From an uncultured Eubacteriales bacterium (GTDB lineage: Bacteria; Bacillota_A; Clostridia; Christensenellales; Aristaeellaceae), in contig CACXEB010000311.1 of NCBI GenBank assembly GCA_902766515.1, positions 1 to 8,397 of the forward strand: DNA of 8,397 nucleotides, written 5' to 3'. A model generated the notes under the pieces. That model saw only the letters and a list, made by a program, of their open reading frames with translations, did not search any database and had not been told where the DNA came from. A program made the translations under genes and the position numbers. Below, piece by piece: positions 1-5,913 of the stretch (its first letter is position 1; every line of letters starts with the position of its first letter).

Positions 1-22
1 AAATCGCTGACGCGATTTCATC
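1..22. repeat. Palindromic element, cut by the window edge
   Basis: AAATCGC (1-7) and GCGATTT (12-18) form a perfect 7-bp stem around a TGAC loop. The right arm continues as CATC (19-22), so the full palindrome may be longer, with its left end outside the window. It could be a terminator of an upstream gene, since three T residues follow the stem, or one copy of a short dispersed palindrome. The sequence shown cannot decide between these. Confidence 0.45.
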
Positions 23-29
23 CTCGCAC

Positions 30-77
30 CGTACATGCCGCTGCTGCGGATTGTACGCGAGGGTGTGCCCCCTCGCG
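30..77. repeat. Two abutting hairpins
   Basis: The first hairpin (30-57) pairs CGTACA (30-35) with TGTACG (52-57), has a two-base mismatch, then pairs CCGC (38-41) with GCGG (46-49). The second (56-77) is a perfect 8-bp stem, CGCGAGGG (56-63) with CCCTCGCG (70-77), around TGTGCC. The two share bases 56-57, so they are contiguous or mutually exclusive structures. Neither is followed by a T tract, so they are not intrinsic terminators on the + strand. Confidence 0.55.
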
Positions 78-145
78 GCTCCCCTCGGCACGTCCTCTGC
101 GGCGCTCCCATCCCATCGCCCTGCGGGTTTCGGCCTGCGGTCTCA

Positions 146-166
146 TCCGCCGGATACACCGGCGGA
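146..166. repeat. GC-rich perfect hairpin
   Basis: TCCGCCGG (146-153) and CCGGCGGA (159-166) form a perfect 8-bp stem with an ATACA loop. No T tract follows. It belongs to the same hairpin cluster as the elements at 1-77 and may be part of one composite repeat. Confidence 0.55.
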
Positions 167-354
167 CTCAGGGATTCCGTGCCGCAAAGGACAGGTTGGT
201 ACGTCGTTGAGCTGTGAGGATAGATACCAGAGGTAATCCCGTCGTTTCTCTTTCACGCCTTTTATTATCCTGCTTTGCAGCTCCCGTGAACAGTAACCCG
301 GAAGGAATGATGAATCGCCGGCTGAAAGGTGAGCAAGGCGCTCGTCACCGCAAA

Positions 355-383
355 TTGACATCCGGAGAAGAATCCATTAGAAT
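355..383 (+). promoter_or_regulatory. Sigma-A-type promoter of the two-component operon
   Basis: A consensus -35 TTGACA (355-360) is separated by 17 bp from -10 TAGAAT (378-383), which predicts a start near 390 and a leader of about 45 bases before the regulator's ATG at 435. This is the best-matching promoter in the window. The inverted repeat GGTGA/TCACC (328-332, 345-349) just upstream could be a regulator site, but that is speculative. Confidence 0.75.
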
Positions 384-434
384 AGAAGCGCAAGAACTGA
401 TGAATTCCAACGAATGAATCCCGGAGGTGAGCGC

Positions 435-1160
435 ATGGTTTTCCGACTGGCGATCGTGGAGGACGAGCAGCAGGATGCAGCCCTGCTGAAAGGCCACATT
501 CACCGCTATTTTCAGGAAAACGCCCCCTCCGACAGCTTCCGGATCACGGAATTCAGCAGCGCCGCCAGCTTCATTGAGCAGTACAGGTCAGACTTTGACC
601 TGGTTTTTCTGGATATTCAGATGCCGGGAATCAACGGCATGGAAGCCGCTGCTGCCTTGCGGAAAAAGGATGGCAGCGTTCTGCTGGTATTCGTCACCAA
701 CATGGCCCAATATGCGGTCCGGGGGTACGACGTGAATGCCGCCGGGTTTATCTTAAAGCCGGTCAGCTATTATGATTTTCTGCTCAGGATGCGCAAGTGC
801 ATGGCGATCCTGCAAACGCGCACGGAGGAATACCTGACCCTCAGTGTGCGGCAGGGCTTCGTGCGCCTGCCTGTCCGTTCCATCCTGTATGTGGAGGTCA
901 ACCGGCATATGCTGACCTATCATGTGGCCGGGGAGCCCATCAGCGCGACAGGGTCGCTGGCACAAACGGAAGCCGCCCTCCGCGGCAGCAATTTCCTGCG
1001 CTGCAACAGCTGTTACTTGGTGAACCCCCGTGCCATCCAGTCCGTGCTCGGCTACGACATCCGGCTGATCAACGGTGAAACCATCCAGATCAGCCATCCG
1101 AAGAAAAAGCAGTTCATGCAGGAGCTGAACATCTGGCTGGGGGAGGGAAAAAACCTGTGA
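435..1160 (+). CDS. LytTR-family response regulator
   Basis: This is a 241-residue two-component response regulator that would bind DNA when phosphorylated by the adjacent kinase. The receiver domain (about 3-120) shows the acidic cluster E9-D10-E11, phospho-acceptor D60 in VFLDIQMPG, T88 and K108 in LKPV. The C-terminal half (about 137-237) matches a LytTR DNA-binding domain: YLTLSVRQGFVRLP, then ILYVEVNRHMLTYH, then FLRCNSCYLVNPRAI. I chose the ATG at 435 because GGAGGTGA (423-430) sits at ideal spacing before it. The in-frame ATG at 414 lacks a good site and would put the ribosome binding site inside the gene. The gene overlaps the kinase start by 4 bp. The family (AgrA, VirR, LytR) normally binds pairs of short direct repeats, and such a pair lies at 2492-2527. 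The receiver/LytTR assignment is firm; the targets are inferred. Confidence 0.93.
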   Translation: MVFRLAIVEDEQQDAALLKGHIHRYFQENAPSDSFRITEFSSAASFIEQYRSDFDLVFLDIQMPGINGMEAAAALRKKDGSVLLVFVTNMAQYAVRGYDVNAAGFILKPVSYYDFLLRMRKCMAILQTRTEEYLTLSVRQGFVRLPVRSILYVEVNRHMLTYHVAGEPISATGSLAQTEAALRGSNFLRCNSCYLVNPRAIQSVLGYDIRLINGETIQISHPKKKQFMQELNIWLGEGKNL

Positions 1161-2452
1161 ACGTGCTCGATCAGTGGCTGTTGAAGTTCCCGCGATATGA
1201 ATTCCTGCTGGAATATTTTCTCTTCCTTGTGCCGATGGTGGTGCGCCTGCCCCGGCGGAAGGGCTTCTGGTTCCGGCTGATCCCCCTGCTGGCGGTCAGC
1301 ATGCTCCTTTCCCGCCAGTGGAACAGCGAGTGGGCGGCTATCCCTGCCCTGTACATCCTGCGCTATCTCGTGCTGTTCGGCCTCGGCCTCCTGACGGTCT
1401 ATGCCTGTATCGACTGCGGTCCGCTCTCTGCGCTCTACTGCGGCGCGGCAGCCTACGCGGCCCAGCATAGCTTCAACCGCGTCTTTGACGCGCTGATTGT
1501 GCTGACCAGTCTTGAAAAGGGTGCGGCTTACAATGCGGTGTACATGGCTGCCCTCATCCTGACCTTCGGTGTGATGGTGCTGTGCTTCACCCGGGAGATC
1601 CATCACGGCACGGCCAGGTATATGGCGAACCGCAAAATCGTGACGGTCAGCGGGCTCATCCTGCTGTGTACCGTAGCGCTGATGGCGCTGTGGCGGTATA
1701 ACAAGACAGGAATCGGGATGCAGCAGGTCATTATCGATCTATACGATCTGGTTGCCTGCGTCTGCGCCCTCATCATCCTGCACAACATTTTCAGAATGGA
1801 TGAGATGAAGCACGATGCGGCGGTCATCCGGGAGATGTGGAACCAGGAGCGAAAGCAGCTGTCGCTGTCGCAGGAAACGGTGCGGATGCTGAACATCAAA
1901 TGCCACGATATGCGCCACCTGCTCCGGCTGATCTCCGCCCAGCAATCCGACAGCACCCGGCGCGAGATCGACAGTATCCGCGAGCTGATCGACGTTTATG
2001 ATTCCCGGGTGGACACGGGCAACGAGGTGCTGAACCTGCTGCTCGCTGAAAAGGGCCTGATCTGCCAGAAAGAAAAGATTCACCTGAACTGCGTGGCGGA
2101 CGGGAAGCGCCTGGCCTTCATGGAGCCGACCGACATCTACTCCCTGTTCGGCAACGCCATCGACAACGCGGTCGAGGCCGTGCGCCTGGTGGAGGACCCT
2201 GAGATGCGCATCATTACCCTGACGGTGATCGGCGCGATGGAGATGACCTCCATCTGCGTGGAGAACTATTACCAGGGCAGCCGGCTGACACTCACGGACG
2301 GGCTGCCCGCCACCTCCAAAGCGGACAAGGATTACCACGGGTACGGCATCAAGAGCATGCGGTACCTGGTCGGCAGGTACCAGGGCGAATTGAGCATCAG
2401 CACCGATGAAAACATCTTCTCCCTCAAGATCCTGCTGCCGACCCCCCAATAG
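1157..2452 (+). CDS. Membrane sensor histidine kinase, GHKL type
   Basis: A 431-residue sensor kinase, the likely phosphate donor of the LytTR regulator just upstream. The N-terminal half is hydrophobic, with about six or seven membrane segments (near 14-30, 36-52, 62-83, 89-104, 124-144, 160-179 and 187-210), followed by a charged, coiled-coil-like stretch (213-245). The probable phosphorylated histidine is H250 in KCHDMRHLL, which resembles the H box of AgrC/VirS-like kinases. The ATPase domain follows: N box NAIDNAVEA with N333 and N337, and G box HGYGIKS with G395 and G397. The start is GTG at 1157 inside GTGA, overlapping the regulator's stop, with GGGAGGGA (1141-1148) as ribosome binding site, so translation is probably coupled. 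No extracellular sensor domain is evident, so the signal may be sensed within the membrane. No small peptide gene of the agr kind is visible nearby. Confidence 0.92.
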   Translation: MNVLDQWLLKFPRYEFLLEYFLFLVPMVVRLPRRKGFWFRLIPLLAVSMLLSRQWNSEWAAIPALYILRYLVLFGLGLLTVYACIDCGPLSALYCGAAAYAAQHSFNRVFDALIVLTSLEKGAAYNAVYMAALILTFGVMVLCFTREIHHGTARYMANRKIVTVSGLILLCTVALMALWRYNKTGIGMQQVIIDLYDLVACVCALIILHNIFRMDEMKHDAAVIREMWNQERKQLSLSQETVRMLNIKCHDMRHLLRLISAQQSDSTRREIDSIRELIDVYDSRVDTGNEVLNLLLAEKGLICQKEKIHLNCVADGKRLAFMEPTDIYSLFGNAIDNAVEAVRLVEDPEMRIITLTVIGAMEMTSICVENYYQGSRLTLTDGLPATSKADKDYHGYGIKSMRYLVGRYQGELSISTDENIFSLKILLPTPQ

Positions 2453-2491
2453 GACAAACACAGCTTTCCGCCCGGCCCAATCGGAATAAGA

Positions 2492-2527
2492 ATGCAAGTT
2501 TATGCGCCCAGCATGCAAGGTTGGGCG
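2492..2527. promoter_or_regulatory. Direct repeat pair, candidate LytTR operator
   Basis: Two 15-base repeats, ATGCAAGTTTATGCG (2492-2506) and ATGCAAGGTTGGGCG (2513-2527), match at 12 of 15 positions with a 21-bp period, two turns of the helix. Each contains a core close to the published LytTR half-site pattern (three bases, GTT, N, purine, G/T): CAAGTTTAT at 2495 and AAGGTTGGG at 2517 each miss at one position. The second repeat ends 8 bp before the proposed -35 box, where activators of this family commonly bind. The second repeat overlaps the terminator hairpin, so part of the similarity may be coincidental. Binding by the neighbouring regulator is inferred. Confidence 0.5.
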
Positions 2528-2531
2528 TTTT
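2505..2531 (+). terminator. Intrinsic terminator of the two-component operon
   Basis: CGCCCAGC (2505-2512) pairs with GTTGGGCG (2520-2527) over 8 bp with one G-T pair, around loop ATGCAAG, followed by TTTT (2528-2531). It lies 53 bases after the kinase stop and separates the regulatory operon from the GH3 unit. It overlaps the direct repeats described at 2492-2527. Confidence 0.7.
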
Positions 2532-2534
2532 CTA

Positions 2535-2562
2535 TTGCAATTATTTCTTCATCAGATAAGAT
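2535..2562 (+). promoter_or_regulatory. Probable promoter of the GH3 unit
   Basis: TTGCAA (2535-2540) as -35 and TAAGAT (2557-2562) as -10 are separated by 16 bp. Both boxes are imperfect, as expected for a promoter that needs an activator. Transcription would begin near 2569 and leave a leader of about 37 bases before the ATG at 2606. The direct repeat pair lies immediately upstream. Confidence 0.5.
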
Positions 2563-2605
2563 ACGGCTGAAATCAACGTTCGCGCAAAAAGGAGGAGGAA
2601 AGACC

Positions 2606-5464
2606 ATGAAACACCCCAAGACCGGTCTCTGGCGCACGCTGACGGTCGTGTTCATCCTGCTGACCGCATTCACCGTAGCAGGCAGCGGCGTGGCCGGCAC
2701 GTACACGGCGCTGATCAACGCCACCCTCGGCATAGAGACAAGCCGCATCGTAAAGGCCACCGGTACGGAGAACGAGGATACCCAGTATTTCAAGTCTGTC
2801 TACAACTCTCTTGAGGAGCAGTACCAGGCCAAAGCTGCGCTGATCCGCCAGATCGGCCGGGAGGGCACCGTCCTGCTCAAGAACGAGAACCAGGCCCTGC
2901 CGATCCGAAGCGGCACCATACTGGTGCTGGGCGGCGGCAGCTTTATGCAGGCGCTGGCCCACGGCGGCGGCAGCATGAACGCCGCGGACCTGGCCAACGC
3001 CACGACTGTTGAGCAGGCGCTCAAATATGACGGCCTGAATGTCATCACCGAAGGCACACAGGCGGATGCCGCGCTGGTCGTCATCGGCCGCTCTGCCGGT
3101 GAAGGCGCGGACATGCCGGATGGCGGGCTTGCCCTCACCGACGCTGAAACCAAGCTGGTTGCGCAGGCCAAAGCCGCTTCCGGGAAGGTCCTGGTGCTGC
3201 TCAGCGGTGACTTTTACCCCGAAGCCGCGTCCCTCCAGAACGATCCTGGCATCAGCGCGATCCTGCACCTGGGCAACGCGGGCTACCGCGGTGCTTACGG
3301 ACTCGCGGATGTGATCACCGGCAAGGCATCACCTTCCGGCCGTACGATCGAGACCGTGGCCGCTGACTCCCATGCCTCCGCCGCGATGCAGAACTACGGC
3401 GACCACAGTTATACCAACGCCTCCAAGATCATGGCCTCCCAGGCCAAGACCTACGTGGTGTACGCCGAAAGCATTTACAAGGACTACAAGTATTACGAGA
3501 CCCGCTACGAGGACAGTGTGCTGAACCGGGGCAACGCCTCCTTCGGCGGCTGGCGCTGGGAGGATGATGTGCTGTATCCCTTCGGTTTCGGTCTTTCCTA
3601 CACCGCCTTCACCCAGGAGCTGCTGGGTGTGACCTTCGATAATGCTGCCCACACCGCCGCCGTGCAGGTGAAGGTCACCAACACCGGCGACATGCCCGGC
3701 AAAGAGGTTGTACAGGTGTACGGCCAGTCCCCCTACACGGACTATGACCGGGAGCACCTGGTCGAAAAGGCCGCTGTGCAGCTGATGGGCTTTGAGAAGA
3801 CCGCGGAACTCGCTCCCGGCGCTTCGGAAACCGTGACGGTAACGCTGCCGATGCAGTGGCTGGCATCCTTCGACACCCATGGCTACGGTACCTACATCAT
3901 GGAAGCGGGCGACTATTACCTGGCCCTTGGCGAAAACGCCCATGACGCGGTCAACAACATCCTGGCCGCCAAGGGCGCGAACGTGGCCGGACAGGCTGCC
4001 CTGACCTATACCTGGAATCAGGCGGAGACTGACGCCGATACCTATGCCAGGTCCGTGTATACCGGCGAGGCCATCCGCGTCCGCTTCCCCGATGCCGACA
4101 TCAACTACTGGGTGGACGAGGCCGACCGCATCACCTACCTGAGCCGCAGCGACTGGCAGGGTACCTGGCCCGAGACCATTCAGCTGACCGCCGGGGACAA
4201 ACTGAAAGCCGCCCTCAATGACAAGAAGAAGTACGAGAACGGCAAGTACAACGACACCGCCTCCCGCATCCGGGTGTACGACGTGAAGACCGGCGACGGC
4301 AGCACCGTCCTTTCCGCCGCAATGATGCGCGGACGCCCCTATCAGGATGAGTACTGGAACACGCTGCTGGACAACCTGACCGTCGAGGACATTGTGGCGC
4401 TCGTCGCCAATGGCCGCTACCGCATCAGCGCCGCGCCGTCCGTCTCCTTCCTGGAGATCATTGGCGGCGATTCGCCCACCGGCCTGAACATCCCCTACCT
4501 GTACAGTAAAGTCGGCACTGACCGGCAGCCCATCGGGGCTTCCTATATGGTCAGTGATGGCATCACGGAAGAAAAGGTCGACCTGGTGCCCATGGACGCG
4601 AGCTTCTACACCTCCGAGCCCACCCTGGCCTCCACCTTCAACAAGGCGCTGGCCCTCGCCGAGGGCGAGATGATGGGCGAGGACAGCCTGTACTGCGGGG
4701 CGAGCTTCCTCTACGGCCCTGGCACCAACCTGCACCGCACACCCTACGGCGGCCGCGCGACCGAATACTATTCCGCTGACCCCGTGCTCAACAGCCTGAT
4801 TGGCGCGGAACAGGTCAAGGGCGGCTGGAGCAAGGGCCTGGTGATGGTGGTCAAGCACTTCTCCGCCAATGACCAGGAACAGAACCGCATCGGCGTGGCC
4901 ACCTTTGTGACCGAGCAGGATCTGCGCGAGAACATGCTGCGCGGCTTCGAGGGCCTGATGACCTACGGCGGGGCAATGGGCCTGATGGGTTCCTACAACC
5001 GCCTGGGCGTGCTCGGTACCGCGGCGGAATACGACCTGATGACCACCGTGCTGCGACAGGAATGGGGCAGCGACTGCTTCGTCATCACCGACCTGAACTC
5101 TCCCACTGCCGGTCTGTATGATGGCAATGCCATCATCGCCGCCGGCACCTCCACCATGATGAACAACGGTACCTTCGACGCGGCAAGCGGCTCCTACGTC
5201 AACACCACGCTGTCCGCGGAAGCCTTCAGGAATGATCCTGCGCTGCGCGTCGCCATGCGCGAGGCCGCACACCGCGTGCTGTACGCCTTCGTCAACAGCT
5301 CGGCCATGAACGGCCAATCCGCGAATGACCGCATTGTAACCGTGACCCCCTGGTGGCAGCCCGCGCTCCTGGCGCTGGAGATCCTCTTCGGCCTCGCTGC
5401 GCTGCTTTCCACCGTGCTTTACCTGATCAGCGCCAACAAAAAGGAGGAAGGAAGCCATGCGTAA
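2606..5464 (+). CDS. Membrane-anchored GH3 glycosidase with permuted domain order
   Basis: This 952-residue enzyme is probably a beta-glucosidase or related retaining exo-glycosidase, anchored outside the cytoplasmic membrane. The usual GH3 order is reversed. The alpha/beta sandwich domain comes first (about 75-260, VLLKNENQALPI onward), followed by the YPFGFGLSYT motif and a fibronectin-III-like domain (about 345-445). After a linker comes the TIM-barrel domain (about 580-880). In the barrel, GPGTNLHRTPYGGR (R717), KH (K750, H751), GSYNRLG and the nucleophile D829 in VITDLNS are intact. E166 in AGEGAD fits the acid/base position. Reversed GH3 enzymes are known from Ruminococcus albus and Butyrivibrio. 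Hydrophobic segments at about 9-32 and 918-941, flanked by basic residues on the cytoplasmic sides, predict anchoring at both ends. The ATG at 2606 follows GGAGGAGG (2591-2598); a 38-residue upstream extension would cross the terminator and promoter. Substrate and linkage cannot be read from the sequence. Confidence 0.9.
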   Translation: MKHPKTGLWRTLTVVFILLTAFTVAGSGVAGTYTALINATLGIETSRIVKATGTENEDTQYFKSVYNSLEEQYQAKAALIRQIGREGTVLLKNENQALPIRSGTILVLGGGSFMQALAHGGGSMNAADLANATTVEQALKYDGLNVITEGTQADAALVVIGRSAGEGADMPDGGLALTDAETKLVAQAKAASGKVLVLLSGDFYPEAASLQNDPGISAILHLGNAGYRGAYGLADVITGKASPSGRTIETVAADSHASAAMQNYGDHSYTNASKIMASQAKTYVVYAESIYKDYKYYETRYEDSVLNRGNASFGGWRWEDDVLYPFGFGLSYTAFTQELLGVTFDNAAHTAAVQVKVTNTGDMPGKEVVQVYGQSPYTDYDREHLVEKAAVQLMGFEKTAELAPGASETVTVTLPMQWLASFDTHGYGTYIMEAGDYYLALGENAHDAVNNILAAKGANVAGQAALTYTWNQAETDADTYARSVYTGEAIRVRFPDADINYWVDEADRITYLSRSDWQGTWPETIQLTAGDKLKAALNDKKKYENGKYNDTASRIRVYDVKTGDGSTVLSAAMMRGRPYQDEYWNTLLDNLTVEDIVALVANGRYRISAAPSVSFLEIIGGDSPTGLNIPYLYSKVGTDRQPIGASYMVSDGITEEKVDLVPMDASFYTSEPTLASTFNKALALAEGEMMGEDSLYCGASFLYGPGTNLHRTPYGGRATEYYSADPVLNSLIGAEQVKGGWSKGLVMVVKHFSANDQEQNRIGVATFVTEQDLRENMLRGFEGLMTYGGAMGLMGSYNRLGVLGTAAEYDLMTTVLRQEWGSDCFVITDLNSPTAGLYDGNAIIAAGTSTMMNNGTFDAASGSYVNTTLSAEAFRNDPALRVAMREAAHRVLYAFVNSSAMNGQSANDRIVTVTPWWQPALLALEILFGLAALLSTVLYLISANKKEEGSHA

Positions 5465-5858
5465 GCCTGAAATTGGCCGGGGCTTCGCCCTGAGCCTGAC
5501 CGTGCCCGTCCTGACCGCGCTCAGCCTGATCTTTTTCCGTGTGCTGACCGCGTCATCCTTTGAAAGCACCGAAAACGTGCCCCTGGTGACGATCCTGCTG
5601 GCTGCGGCCTTCGTGCTGGGCGTGATTGCCGCCTTCAAGGATGTGCTCCACGTTCCTTCGCTCCTGGCCTTCACCGCCCTGGCCGCCGCCGCCGCGGCCT
5701 TTGCAGCCGGCCGTGCCAGCTATGTGGCCTTCTACCTTACAGGCGACGTGATGAACACCGGCCTGTCCGTGTTCTTCATCCTCACCTGCGTTGCGCTGGT
5801 ACTGGCCGTTGCCCTCAGTATCGCCGCCCTGGCTGCCGGCAGCCGCAAAACCCGCTGA
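5457..5858 (+). CDS. Small four-helix membrane protein, unknown function
   Basis: A 133-residue hydrophobic protein that I do not recognise. Four probable membrane segments are visible (near 9-31, 41-61, 67-85 and 102-127), with a basic N-terminus (MRKPEIGR) and a basic C-terminal tail (GSRKTR), so both ends should face the cytoplasm. Segment three is unusually alanine-rich (LAAAAAAFAAG). There are no obvious catalytic motifs; the few charged residues lie in the loops. The start ATG overlaps the last 8 bp of the GH3 gene, and its ribosome binding site AAGGAGGAAG (5441-5450) lies inside that gene, so the two are almost certainly co-translated. The tight coupling suggests a partner or membrane assembly factor of the GH3 enzyme, which itself has two membrane anchors, but that is inference from context only. 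Confidence 0.8.
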   Translation: MRKPEIGRGFALSLTVPVLTALSLIFFRVLTASSFESTENVPLVTILLAAAFVLGVIAAFKDVLHVPSLLAFTALAAAAAAFAAGRASYVAFYLTGDVMNTGLSVFFILTCVALVLAVALSIAALAAGSRKTR

Positions 5859-5872
5859 CTCATTTCGATTCA

Positions 5873-5889
5873 AGCACCGATACGGTGTT
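5873..5889 (+). other. Short hairpin before the secreted-protein gene
   Basis: AGCACCG (5873-5879) pairs with CGGTGTT (5883-5889) over 7 bp including one G-T pair, with an ATA loop. No T tract follows, so it is unlikely to terminate transcription. It ends 11 bases before the ribosome binding site of the next gene and might affect mRNA stability or relative expression. It could also be chance. Confidence 0.35.
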
Positions 5890-5913
5890 GAAAGATTAAA
5901 GGAGGAAAAAACC

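Larger units (their letters stand above)
1..354. other. Non-coding, hairpin-rich intergenic region
   Basis: I see no credible gene here. Short open frames exist on both strands, but they lack ribosome binding sites and read as low-complexity Arg/Pro/Ser/Gly translations of GC-rich palindromes. The first ~170 bases carry four perfect or near-perfect inverted repeats: 1-18, 30-57, 56-77 and 146-166. There is also a CCTGCGG direct repeat at 120-126 and 134-140. Positions 171-240 contain nested complementary pairs (171-176 with 235-240; 196-201 with 225-230), which are weak evidence of structure. From about 241 the sequence becomes less GC-rich and leads into the promoter of the regulator gene. 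An inverted repeat GGTGA/TCACC (328-332 and 345-349) lies just upstream of that promoter's -35 box. Confidence 0.6.

Noticed and set aside
1..166. CRISPR array or tRNA/rRNA gene in the hairpin cluster
   Set aside because: There are no regularly spaced identical repeats with unique spacers, and no cloverleaf or rRNA-like sequence is visible.
35..361. Small open frames on both strands in the first 361 bases
   Set aside because: They lack ribosome binding sites, overlap each other, and translate palindromic GC-rich DNA into Arg/Pro/Ser/Gly-rich peptides.
414..434. Upstream in-frame ATG for the response regulator
   Set aside because: The clear GGAGGTGA site lies between this ATG and the one at 435, and the receiver domain begins right after 435.
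2492..2605. Extended N-terminus of the GH3 protein
   Set aside because: The extension would translate through the terminator hairpin and the promoter. The ATG at 2606 has a strong ribosome binding site and starts a proper membrane anchor.
3329..5674. A very long open frame (781 codons) on the minus strand
   Set aside because: It is antisense to the GH3 gene, whose catalytic motifs are intact. Its translation is repetitive in Val, Gly, His and Gln, as expected from reading a GC-rich gene backwards.
5791..5913. Extended N-terminus of the secreted protein
   Set aside because: It would overlap the membrane-protein gene and bury the signal peptide; the ATG at 5914 has a strong ribosome binding site.
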